From positions 1-52,116 of the forward strand of contig JALQUZ010000006.1 in NCBI GenBank assembly GCA_023263695.1: a DNA stretch of 52,116 nt, given 5' to 3'. The notes under the pieces were generated by a model that did no database searches, had not been told where the DNA came from, and worked only from the letters and a program-made list of their open reading frames with translations. Below are positions 16,496 through 24,309 of the stretch, in pieces (the stretch's first letter is position 1; each line of letters starts with the position of its first letter). The stretch is from Ilumatobacteraceae bacterium (GTDB lineage: Bacteria > Actinomycetota > Acidimicrobiia > Acidimicrobiales > Ilumatobacteraceae). A program made the translations under genes and the position numbers.

Positions 16496-17697
16496 GATGA
16501 TGCACCAATAAGGCTGAGCCGCTCAGCGTTTTCGGAATCTCCAGTGAGTACGCCAAGAACTGCAGGCAGGTTTCCCTGGAATCGAATCAAAGCCAAGTCT
16601 GCGCGCATTCCAACACGGATTTCGCCACGATCTTCCAAGCCAACTGTTTTGGCGGGACCCGATGTGACGAGTCGAATCGCTTCTGGAAGCGAACAGACTT
16701 TACGTTCCACAAGGGCAGCAACAGAACCGAGCAACGATGTTGGTAAGTAGTCCGAAGCCAAACCATCGCACAATCCCTGCGCAATTAATTCTTGTGCACT
16801 GACATTTCCACTGTGGCTCTGACCTCGCAACACATTTGGTCCGCCACATATGGTTCGAAGTCCAGACTCTTTAGCGAGTCGTGCGGCCTCAATGGTGGTT
16901 GGGAACTCAGCAATTGACGCTGACCATTCAACAGCCTCACGAACGTCTGCTCCAGTTGCTGGATCATGTGCCATCAATCGAATAGTGCCGAGCGATGCGT
17001 GCTCCGTAAGCCAAGGCAATGCCTTCTCACGGTTTCCCAGTAAGGCATCGCGTTCGCGAATAGTTTCATCAACAATTTGACGTGCTTCGTCCTCGGAAAC
17101 CTTGCGATTACCGATGATGTAACGCTCAAGTGCAGTGCGGTCTGTGTACTGACCCTGCCCTGGGGTGTGGTCTTCGAATGAAATGAGTGGAACTCGTGAA
17201 AGTTCAGTGTTTCGAGCCTGCGAGAATCTGGCTATCAGCGCTGGATATCCGTCGGGGTCGCGTGCGTCAAGCCTGTATAAAATGTGATGGTCGATAAGTG
17301 CGGTGAGGCTGTCTGCATAGTCAATGATGGTGTTGCACAGTTCGTTTGCCATCTCCACGGTTCGTCCCCATTTTGCATCGTTTTCAAAGCCGATGCCATG
17401 AAACATGGTGGTAATACCCGCAGCGCGCACGCGGCTTTCAAATGATCGAAGAGCGAAATTGCTCGGCAAATATGCGTTTGGTCGTGGGCGTAGTTCTTGT
17501 TCGTAACCATCGCTGTGTGTATCAATAATTCCGGGAATACAAATTGAACCGCCGCCATTGAGGGAATCTTTCGCAGCTTCTCCTCGCTCGGAAATGTCGA
17601 CAATGACACCATTTTCGATGGTGATCGTTGCGTCATCAATTAATGTGTTTGGAAGAACTGCCGTGACGTTGGTAATCGAAAATGCTGTGCTGCTCAT
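16492..17697 (-). CDS. phnM: PhnM, alkylphosphonate ribose triphosphate diphosphatase
   Basis: An amidohydrolase-family enzyme of 401 residues that removes pyrophosphate from ribose-1-phosphonate 5-triphosphate, giving the substrate of PhnJ. The PhnM signatures are all present: the metal segment PGIIDTHSDGYEQELRPRP, FEDHTPGQGQ, RLMAHDPAT, IAEFPTTIEAA, NVLRGQSHSGN and LASDYLPTSLL. It overlaps phnL upstream and the IMPase-family gene downstream by 4 bases each. The position in the order GHIJKLM is canonical. Confidence 0.96.
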   Translation of the reverse strand: MSSTAFSITNVTAVLPNTLIDDATITIENGVIVDISERGEAAKDSLNGGGSICIPGIIDTHSDGYEQELRPRPNAYLPSNFALRSFESRVRAAGITTMFHGIGFENDAKWGRTVEMANELCNTIIDYADSLTALIDHHILYRLDARDPDGYPALIARFSQARNTELSRVPLISFEDHTPGQGQYTDRTALERYIIGNRKVSEDEARQIVDETIRERDALLGNREKALPWLTEHASLGTIRLMAHDPATGADVREAVEWSASIAEFPTTIEAARLAKESGLRTICGGPNVLRGQSHSGNVSAQELIAQGLCDGLASDYLPTSLLGSVAALVERKVCSLPEAIRLVTSGPAKTVGLEDRGEIRVGMRADLALIRFQGNLPAVLGVLTGDSENAERLSLIGASS

Positions 17698-18467
17698 CGC
17701 GCCACTCCTTCTAAGCGTGCCAATGTTTCCATTGGGCTACCTTCGTAATCAACAACTCCATTGCGAAGAACAATGACTCTTGAGGCGAGCCTCTCCATGG
17801 CGTCCATATCGTGAAACACTGCAAGTACCGCAACTCCTTGGTCGGTCAATGTGCCAATCAGTTCAAGTGCGGACTCTCGGTTCAAGGGGTCAAGTGCTGA
17901 AACTGGTTCATCGAGCAGAAGTAGGCGAGGTGGAGAAATGGTTCCAGCTGCAAGGTTTACTCGCTGCTTTTCTCCGCCCGACAACATGGACGCACTGACG
18001 TCCCATAGGGCTTCGTCCAGGTTCAATCGCTGGAGCGAATAGGCAGCTGCTTGTTTTGCCGTATCGGAATCCATGCCGCGTTGAATTCCAGCCTTAGTAA
18101 CAATTTCAAAAGTAGATCGCCGTGGTTGAGCACGCAGGAATTGTGACACGTATCCAATTTGGGTACCACGCAACGTAGCCAATTCTGAATCGGTAAGTGA
18201 AACCAGGTCGACGAAAGAATCATCGTCAAGCTTCAAAAACACTGCACCGCTGGATGGCTTGTAGGTTCTGTAAATTGATTTGAGTAGAGATGATTTTCCT
18301 GCACCGCTTGTGCCTGCAAGGGCTACGTGTTCGCCGGCAGATACTTTGAGCGACACACCATTCAGTGCTTCAACAATTCTCGAATCTATGGTGTGAAGTA
18401 CAAAATGTTTTCGTAAATTGCGAACGTCAAGGACCACATGTTCGGCGTTGTTCATTGTGTGGTTCAT
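17694..18467 (-). CDS. phnL: PhnL, C-P lyase ABC-type ATPase subunit
   Basis: A 257-residue ABC ATPase of the C-P lyase complex, not a transporter. Walker A is GTSGAGKSS, the signature LSGGEKQR, and Walker B LLLLDEPVSALD. The PhnL-specific EAxWxxxPxxxSGGExQR type region appears as EALWDVSASMLSGGEKQR. It overlaps phnK and phnM by 4 bases each. PhnL works with PhnG, PhnH and PhnI in moving the phosphonate onto the ribose C1 of ATP or in driving conformational change of the complex. Confidence 0.93.
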   Translation of the reverse strand: MNHTMNNAEHVVLDVRNLRKHFVLHTIDSRIVEALNGVSLKVSAGEHVALAGTSGAGKSSLLKSIYRTYKPSSGAVFLKLDDDSFVDLVSLTDSELATLRGTQIGYVSQFLRAQPRRSTFEIVTKAGIQRGMDSDTAKQAAAYSLQRLNLDEALWDVSASMLSGGEKQRVNLAAGTISPPRLLLLDEPVSALDPLNRESALELIGTLTDQGVAVLAVFHDMDAMERLASRVIVLRNGVVDYEGSPMETLARLEGVAR

Positions 18468-19318
18468 GCTCGTGCCGCCGATACAAGTTTTTGGCTGTAT
18501 GGGTGGTGAGGATCTTCAAGAAGCTGATCGGTGAGTGCGCTTTCTACGACGCGACCGTGGTTCAAGACGATGCAGCGGTTAGTCAGCATTTCAATGACTG
18601 AGAAGTCATGTGAAACCACAACTGCCGCCAGGCCAAACTCCTCTAACAAGCCGCGAATCAGGTCCAACACGCCAGCAGCAACGCTCGCATCAAGTCCCGT
18701 TGTGGGTTCGTCGAGAAGAACAATAGGTGGGCGGTTTGCGAGGGCTTTTGCCAACTGCACACGTTGCTTCATTCCGCCAGAAAATGATTTGACTACGTCA
18801 TCCATTCGGTTAAGCGGTACTTCGGTGCGAAGCAGCAATTCACTTGCACGACTGCGGATAGACGAAAAATTTCTCCAGCCTGCTGCGGTAAGCGGCGAAG
18901 CGATGTTTCCGCCTGCTGTCACATTGAGATCAAGGCCTTCTGCAGGGTCTTGATAGACGACTGCAATTTTGTCAATCCGAAGTTGTCGACGTTCGGATGG
19001 CGTAAGTGAAAGCACATCAATCTGTTCGTCCGGTGAGGTGCGAATCTGAACAGAACCCGCACTGGAAGATTGATCGCCGGCGATACAGCGCATCACCGTT
19101 GATTTCCCAGAGCCAGATTCGCCAACAACTCCAAGTGCTTCTCCTGCAGCAACTTCAAACGACACGTCCCATGCGGCAACGATGGCGCCAGTAGCAGGAT
19201 CTTTAGAAGATCCGATTTCGGGACCGGTTAGCGCGAGTCCATTTTCGGACAGATTCCCAAAAATCTTTCCTAATTGATTCACCTTTAATACCCATTCAGG
19301 CGACACAACAGATGTCAT
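18464..19318 (-). CDS. phnK: PhnK, C-P lyase ABC-type ATPase subunit
   Basis: An ABC ATPase of about 284 residues that docks on the PhnGHIJ core. Walker A is GESGSGKST, the signature FSGGMKQR, and Walker B VLLDEPTTGLD, with VVYQDPAEGLDLNVTAGGN between. About 30 residues between the first strand and Walker A (NLSENGLALTGPEIGS and beyond) are extra relative to the compact E. coli form. I start the gene at the ATG at 19318, which shares one base with the phnJ stop (TGATG), instead of an in-frame start 27 bases upstream. Confidence 0.93.
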   Translation of the reverse strand: MTSVVSPEWVLKVNQLGKIFGNLSENGLALTGPEIGSSKDPATGAIVAAWDVSFEVAAGEALGVVGESGSGKSTVMRCIAGDQSSSAGSVQIRTSPDEQIDVLSLTPSERRQLRIDKIAVVYQDPAEGLDLNVTAGGNIASPLTAAGWRNFSSIRSRASELLLRTEVPLNRMDDVVKSFSGGMKQRVQLAKALANRPPIVLLDEPTTGLDASVAAGVLDLIRGLLEEFGLAAVVVSHDFSVIEMLTNRCIVLNHGRVVESALTDQLLEDPHHPYSQKLVSAARA

Positions 19319-20175
19319 CAGTTTCCCTCCAAATTTCGTTCGCACCAGTCGGTGTCACTACATACCCAACGAGTTTGCGTGCCTGGAATTTCAACAAGAA
19401 ACGACGAATTACTCCCGCACTGTGAGCAGGTAGCACCCTCTGTCTTTTCCACTTCGAATGGCACATCTTCAAAAGTGAGTGGTTCTACTTTCGTAAATGG
19501 CGGAACTGCGTAGATCCGCTTTTCACGCCCAGCACCAAACAGTGTGAGGAATGGAGAGTGATCAAGTTTTGGAATGTCCCAGCGGGGGATTGGTGTAGTT
19601 GCAATCACATATCGATCGTTTACTAAGCATGGATAACCCGTTGTTTGGGTGATGACGCCGTTGCGAACTTTGTCCTCGTACAAACTGACCCACATTTTTG
19701 AGTAGTCGGCTTCTGCATGCATGCGTGCAAGTTCGCGCATGTCGCGTTCTACACCGCGCAATGGTTCTGGAACGGGGACTTGCAAGACCAAGATATGTCG
19801 TTGATCTAGACCGTCTTCGGGAATTCGATGTCGGCTTTGCACAATTGATGATTTTGCGGCTGTCGTTGTTTCGGAAACTTTTGTTGACTGCACAATGAGA
19901 CGACGGAGGTTTACAGCGTTCACTCCCTGGTCGTCGCCTTGATCAATTACTTTGATGATGTCGTTAGGCCCAATGACGGCGAGAGTTATTTGCAATCCGC
20001 CTGACCCCCAGCCACGAGCAACGGGCATTTCGCGTGATCCAAATGGAACTTGATAACCGGGAACTGCCACTGCAGTCAAAACTGCACGACGAATTTCGCG
20101 CTTTGAATATTCATCCAAGATTCCAAATTGTTCACTTTCATTGTCATCAATAAGTTTGTTGAGCAGTGTGGTCAT
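19318..20175 (-). CDS. phnJ: PhnJ, radical-SAM carbon-phosphorus lyase
   Basis: The catalytic subunit that breaks the C-P bond, releasing the hydrocarbon and leaving 5-phosphoribosyl 1,2-cyclic phosphate. It has the glycyl segment VPGYQVPFGSREMP, then GWGSGGLQIT, DQGDDQGVNAV, RHRIPEDG, VPVPEPLRG, LFGAGREKRIYAVPPFT. The C-terminal iron-sulfur ligands are C-x2-C-x18-C-x5-C (CSQC through CSDTDWC). In E. coli the middle spacing is 21, so this loop is three residues shorter. The length of 285 is normal. It overlaps phnI by 4 bases (ATGA). Confidence 0.97.
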   Translation of the reverse strand: MTTLLNKLIDDNESEQFGILDEYSKREIRRAVLTAVAVPGYQVPFGSREMPVARGWGSGGLQITLAVIGPNDIIKVIDQGDDQGVNAVNLRRLIVQSTKVSETTTAAKSSIVQSRHRIPEDGLDQRHILVLQVPVPEPLRGVERDMRELARMHAEADYSKMWVSLYEDKVRNGVITQTTGYPCLVNDRYVIATTPIPRWDIPKLDHSPFLTLFGAGREKRIYAVPPFTKVEPLTFEDVPFEVEKTEGATCSQCGSNSSFLVEIPGTQTRWVCSDTDWCERNLEGN

Positions 20176-21281
20176 TTTGATTGACCGTTCTTTCTTGCAT
20201 GTCGAACAGCGTTCTTGCGTTCCATCATTGAACGAAATGTGACGTAATGAGGAAGCTTCAAGTGTTCAAGGAACCCGGATGAATCAAGTCCATCTGTTGT
20301 CAGCAGAAGTGACTGTTCAATTTGAGACCTGCCATTGTCGCGGTGGCATGCAATGTCGAGGTTCGCCATAGCAATGGCTTTTTTCTCGTTGTGTCCCAGA
20401 CAAATTCCATAGCCCACATCGAAACGATCCCGTTCCTCTTCAATTCCGTTGAGATCTTCGATTGCTTCAACTTCAGTAACTCGAATATTGCCAATTGCTA
20501 CTGGGTTACCAGTAATTGGATGAACAATGCGTAGAGGTAGATAGCCGTGACGTACTTCGCCGAGCGTTACTTCGTGAAGATATCCATCTGGCCCAAGAAT
20601 ATTTCGGTACCACTGATTCACTAATGATCCGGTTTCGGCGCGTGACATAGAGGACAGTCGGGCAGAACGTGATGCTGGCGGGCGTGCTGGAGTGCGTGTG
20701 ATGTCAAATGGATCTGGGTCATCAAGTCGTCGGCGATCCACCATGAGATCCATTTCGCGCAGCGTTTCCAACAGCCTTCGAGGCTGCTGTTGCTGCTGAT
20801 CGCTCGATGGTTGTGAAGGGTGTTGTTCATGAGTAAGAGCTAACGAAGCAAGGAGTTGAGCTTCTTCTTGGCCCGCAACTTCCGAACTCAGTTCCAGCAA
20901 ACGACCGGTGTAATCACTCGTACGTCCAAGGAGTTGTGGCCCAGGCGGATTTCGGAATGCTGGCACAATTCGTCGAATGACACGAAGTTCGTCTGCGTCG
21001 GTTACTTCGCTATAGGCGAAGCGAGGAAGCGTAGATCGGTACGAGCGAAGCAGATGGACTGCTTCTATAAGATCGCCTTCAGCTTGACGGATCGCAATGG
21101 CTGCTAACTCTTCTTCCCATAATCCGGCCTCGCCCATTACGCGATCTACGGCAAGTCGAAAACGCCCAACAATTTGATCAGGAGTCACCCAATCGCAATC
21201 TGCATTGAGACGTTTTCTGCGAACGAGATTCTCTGCCGCTTCAATTGCAGCTAAACCACCACGCGCAGCCGCATAACCCAT
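20172..21281 (-). CDS. phnI: PhnI, C-P lyase core subunit
   Basis: A 369-residue subunit of the PhnGHIJ core that acts as a nucleosidase and takes part in coupling the phosphonate to ATP. Recognised from MGYAAARGGLAAIEAA at the N terminus, RLAVDRVMGEAGLW, the block LRVIRRIVPAFRNPPGPQ, and the C-terminal HNEKKAIAMANLD and SSGFLEHLKLPHYVTF segments. A Gln-rich stretch (about residues 155-168, QPSSDQQQQQP) is a local low-complexity insertion. ATG overlaps the phnH stop (TAATG). Confidence 0.95.
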   Translation of the reverse strand: MGYAAARGGLAAIEAAENLVRRKRLNADCDWVTPDQIVGRFRLAVDRVMGEAGLWEEELAAIAIRQAEGDLIEAVHLLRSYRSTLPRFAYSEVTDADELRVIRRIVPAFRNPPGPQLLGRTSDYTGRLLELSSEVAGQEEAQLLASLALTHEQHPSQPSSDQQQQQPRRLLETLREMDLMVDRRRLDDPDPFDITRTPARPPASRSARLSSMSRAETGSLVNQWYRNILGPDGYLHEVTLGEVRHGYLPLRIVHPITGNPVAIGNIRVTEVEAIEDLNGIEEERDRFDVGYGICLGHNEKKAIAMANLDIACHRDNGRSQIEQSLLLTTDGLDSSGFLEHLKLPHYVTFRSMMERKNAVRHARKNGQSK

Positions 21282-21916
21282 TACTCCACTCCAACTCTTG
21301 TCGTTACTACGTTCACTTCGGTGCTTCGACTAATTGCTGAAACATTTCCAAATTGGTCGCAAAGCCAAACATCTATGCCTGCGGGGAAAGAACTATTCAT
21401 GTCGTGAAGCACTTCGAAGAAACGTTGACTGATTCCTGAGACGTGCAGAATATTTTCCGTTTCAATTCCAGGTCCACGCAATGAAATGGTCGTGAAGTTT
21501 TTTTCGGCTTCAGTCGATTCAAATCGTGGCGTGCTTCTTACTTCGCTGCATGAAACGATGAGTCGACATCCCATTTCTGGTCGGTGGGGCGTACCGCGCG
21601 GGATGCTTTCCAGAATGTCAATGTTTGGTTCGCCAAATGAGAGCACCCATTCAGATTGTGACTCTGACGCGGAGGGTGCGCCAGACGCGGCGTGAATGAG
21701 CGTGGTCCACTGTTCATTGTCTTCTTCAGAAACTGAGGAAACGACAGAAAATTTGGTCTCAACGTCAATGAGTGAAAGCAACAACGCAACTTGCGTTGGG
21801 CACTGCGACTTGGAGGAAAGGGTGAGCGACTCGATGGTTCCGGGTTGACTAAGGGTTTGCAACATGGCGCGAAACACATCGTTGGAATCAACTGTGGAAA
21901 GGCTGACGAAGTTCAT
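21281..21916 (-). CDS. phnH: PhnH, C-P lyase core subunit
   Basis: A subunit of about 211 residues in the PhnGHIJ core. Recognised by position, length and the N-terminal VFRAMLQTLSQPGTIESL block typical of PhnH (FRxxMxAxSxPG). The C-terminal IPRGTPHRPEMGCRLI, ISLRGPGIE and FPAGIDVWL segments also fit. The ATG at 21916 lies one base after the phnG stop; an in-frame TTG 18 bases upstream is less likely. Sequence is more diverged than PhnI or PhnJ, as is usual for this subunit. Confidence 0.9.
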   Translation of the reverse strand: MNFVSLSTVDSNDVFRAMLQTLSQPGTIESLTLSSKSQCPTQVALLLSLIDVETKFSVVSSVSEEDNEQWTTLIHAASGAPSASESQSEWVLSFGEPNIDILESIPRGTPHRPEMGCRLIVSCSEVRSTPRFESTEAEKNFTTISLRGPGIETENILHVSGISQRFFEVLHDMNSSFPAGIDVWLCDQFGNVSAISRSTEVNVVTTRVGVE

Positions 21917-21917
21917 A

Positions 21918-22367
21918 TCAGTCCAGCTCTTCAAAGTTCACAATTGTTGGCGAAATTTCGTTCCACTCGTGAATTGCAGAAATTGATTCAACTCGCGCGG
22001 TCTCAATACAAAGAGCTTCTACATCTTTCTGTATTTTCGAAAGATCAACGTGTGAAATTTCGCAAATTGCATCCAATATTGCAGCCCCTAACACAGTGGC
22101 TTTGTCTGTGCCAAGACGAATAGCCCATCCTTTTTCGTTGTTGACTAATACTTCGGCTCGTGTTGCTGCAATTTCTCCAAGGTAGAAACGTTCTTTGCAC
22201 ACCGGCTCACGCACCTGCATCATGACTAGGCCTGTTTCTGGTTTCTTTGTTACCACGAGTGATTCTGAAACAAATGCGTAACTTAGGGCTATCTCTGCAA
22301 GCCGCTGAACTGATTCGGGGTCGGCGCTAGCAAGTAATTCGGTTCGCTGATCTCGCGAAATGTCCAT
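21918..22367 (-). CDS. phnG: PhnG, C-P lyase core subunit, first gene of operon
   Basis: A core subunit of about 149 residues. PhnG features: the opening ISRDQRTELLA, a central GLVMMQVREPVCKERFYLGEIAATRAEV (partly quoted) equal to the family's G-x-V-M...F-x-GE-xxxTRAxV block, and GTDKATVLGAAILDAI. I prefer the ATG at 22367 with AGGTG upstream; in-frame GTG at 22391 and ATG at 22382 are possible. It heads a leftward nine-gene unit reaching 14736. Its promoter lies in the 172-base gap shared with the choice-of-anchor I gene. Confidence 0.92.
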   Translation of the reverse strand: MDISRDQRTELLASADPESVQRLAEIALSYAFVSESLVVTKKPETGLVMMQVREPVCKERFYLGEIAATRAEVLVNNEKGWAIRLGTDKATVLGAAILDAICEISHVDLSKIQKDVEALCIETARVESISAIHEWNEISPTIVNFEELD

Positions 22368-22423
22368 AGGAGCACCTGTCATGCTCGGCACAGTACGCCA
22401 GTGTGATTACAAGATCATGTCAA

Positions 22424-22455
22424 AGCGTAGTTTTTTATGTAAATAAAAAATGAAC
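22424..22455 (-). promoter_or_regulatory. Candidate PHO-box-like repeat and -10 element before phnG
   Basis: Reading the minus strand, GTTCATTTTTT is followed directly by ATTTACATAAA, two 11-base units of which the first matches 8 of 11 positions of the Streptomyces PHO unit (GTTCAYYYRCG) and the second 6. TACGCT, a TANNNT-type -10, begins 5 bases further on. The octamer TGTGTTCA spanning the first unit also occurs before the glycosyltransferase operon at 28021-28028. Suggestive only. On the plus strand of the same gap GTTACTTA occurs twice, 33 bases apart. Confidence 0.35.
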
Positions 22456-22539
22456 ACAACGTTTGCCAGAGTATTTTCAACAAATATTTAGTTACTTAAT
22501 ATTCATATAAAGATTGTCGCAAAGTTACTTATGTGAGAT

Positions 22540-24273
22540 GTGAAGTTCAGCACTCTTGCTTATCGTTGGTCTATGCGAAAAATCCATTTAACAGCAATGC
22601 TTGCAATATCGGTAGCAATATCAGCTCTTTTCTCAACTGCGCTTCCAGTGCAGAATGTGTCGGCAGAAGGAGGTTCTGCTGAACTTATTTCTATAGGACG
22701 TTGGGTAAGTGGCTCGGGATTGGGCGGAGCAGAAATTTCTGCTTACGACGCCAAGACAAAGAGGATATTCGTCACGAACGGTGCAACGAACCAAATCGAT
22801 ATCGTCAATATCAAAGACCCAAGGAAACCTGTTCTTTTCGGTCGTATCAATCTCGCCAAGAAAGGCGTCACTGGAATTCAGAGCGTTGCAACGAAGGACG
22901 GTTTAGTTGCAATTGCCACTCAGGTAAGCACAGACAAAGCCGCTCCGGGAAAAATCTTTCTTGCAGACGTGAACGGCAAACTCAGCCCGATGGCTCCGAA
23001 CGGAATTGTTGTTGGATCACTCCCTGACTCGGTTCACTTTTCACCGAACGGTCAGTTCATCGTTTCAGCCGATGAAGCAGAACCAACTTCGTATTGCCTC
23101 ACCAACGGTGTATTGCCAACGACGACTGACCCAAATGGTTCGGTTTCAATCATTGACTTGGCAGCACCAAAGTTGAAGGCTGTAACTGTTGACTTCAGTT
23201 CTTTCAATGATCGTAAGAATGCGTTGATTTACGCAGGCGCACGAGTGTTTGGTCCTAATGCAACTGTTGCACAGGACCTAGAGCCTGAATACATCACTAT
23301 CTCAAACGACAGTGAGTATGCATACGTCACATTGCAAGAAAACAATGCAATTGCAACTGTTGATTTGACAACGAAGCAAGTTGTCGCAATTAACGGCCTG
23401 GGTTTCAAGAGTTATGCTTCCGTAGGCCTTGATGCAAGCGATAAAGATGGAGCAGTGAAAATTGCCCCCGCAAACGTATTTGGTATGTATCAACCCGACC
23501 ATATTGCACAAGTCACTCGTGGGGGAGACACGTACCTTTTCACAGCCAATGAAGGCGATGCACGTGAATATGCCTGTTTGATGGGCGGAACTTCAACAAC
23601 AACGCTCGAGGCAGAGGACGTTCGTTTCGGAAAGAACGCGTCTTCATCAGTCGATGCAACATTAAAGAGCGATGCGGTTGCGGGTCGCTTGAAGGTAACA
23701 CCGTTCACACCAGCTTCGGTAGCAGGTTCGCCAGTAACTGGTGCAACGACTGTGTCATCGGCATATAGCTTCGGTGCTCGTTCGTTCTCGGTTTGGCAAG
23801 CATCTAGCAGCGAAGGTGTATTCCCACTGAAGCAGGTCTATGACTCTGGCTCATCAATTGAGCAGTACTTGTCAGTAGCTCGCGCTGCAACATTTAACGC
23901 AGACTGGAACACCACAACAGGTTCAATCAATGCGGTTGATGCACGAAGCCCATCAAAGGGACCAGAGCCAGAAGGTTTGGCAATTGGTCGTGCTTATGGT
24001 CGTAGCTGGATGGTCCTTGGTCTCGAACGAGATGGCGGAATCATGTTGTACGACGTAACTGACCCAACCTTCCCAATCTTCAAGTCGTACATCAACACAT
24101 CAAATCCTGCTGGAAACTTGTTGCAAAGCACGAAGAAGATCGCCGCTGCAGGAGACGTTTCACCAGAAGGAATCCTGATCGTCAGTGAGAAGGACAGCCC
24201 AACCGGAAAAGCAATGATCATCGTTTCTTACGAACTGTCAGGAACTGTTGGCATCTACCAATTCTCCAAATAG
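22540..24273 (+). CDS. Secreted choice-of-anchor I family protein (beta-propeller, phosphatase-associated family)
   Basis: A 577-residue secreted protein. After a signal peptide (cut near VSAEGG) come repeated propeller-like blades: AEISAYDAKTKRIFVTNG, NQIDIVNIKDP, ITISNDSEYAYVTLQENNAIATVD (quoted in part), DHIAQ and FTANEGDARE, then FGARSFSVW, and RSPSKGPEPEGLAIG near the C terminus. The NEGDxRE and KGPEPEG blocks are typical of the choice-of-anchor I family, a module often annotated as, or fused to, alkaline phosphatase or 5'-nucleotidase. No phosphatase domain is present here. It starts the rightward unit in front of phnD; the GTG at 22540 has no visible ribosome site, so leaderless translation is possible. 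A role in extracellular phosphorus handling is inferred from context. Confidence 0.75.
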   Translation: MKFSTLAYRWSMRKIHLTAMLAISVAISALFSTALPVQNVSAEGGSAELISIGRWVSGSGLGGAEISAYDAKTKRIFVTNGATNQIDIVNIKDPRKPVLFGRINLAKKGVTGIQSVATKDGLVAIATQVSTDKAAPGKIFLADVNGKLSPMAPNGIVVGSLPDSVHFSPNGQFIVSADEAEPTSYCLTNGVLPTTTDPNGSVSIIDLAAPKLKAVTVDFSSFNDRKNALIYAGARVFGPNATVAQDLEPEYITISNDSEYAYVTLQENNAIATVDLTTKQVVAINGLGFKSYASVGLDASDKDGAVKIAPANVFGMYQPDHIAQVTRGGDTYLFTANEGDAREYACLMGGTSTTTLEAEDVRFGKNASSSVDATLKSDAVAGRLKVTPFTPASVAGSPVTGATTVSSAYSFGARSFSVWQASSSEGVFPLKQVYDSGSSIEQYLSVARAATFNADWNTTTGSINAVDARSPSKGPEPEGLAIGRAYGRSWMVLGLERDGGIMLYDVTDPTFPIFKSYINTSNPAGNLLQSTKKIAAAGDVSPEGILIVSEKDSPTGKAMIIVSYELSGTVGIYQFSK

Positions 24274-24309
24274 TTATTCAACACGAAACAAAATCTCGAA
24301 AGGATTGAA

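Noticed and set aside
22491-22531. GTTACTTA repeated 33 bases apart before the choice-of-anchor I gene
   Set aside because: In phase with an 11-base period but each unit matches a PHO unit poorly; kept only as a remark in the regulatory entry.
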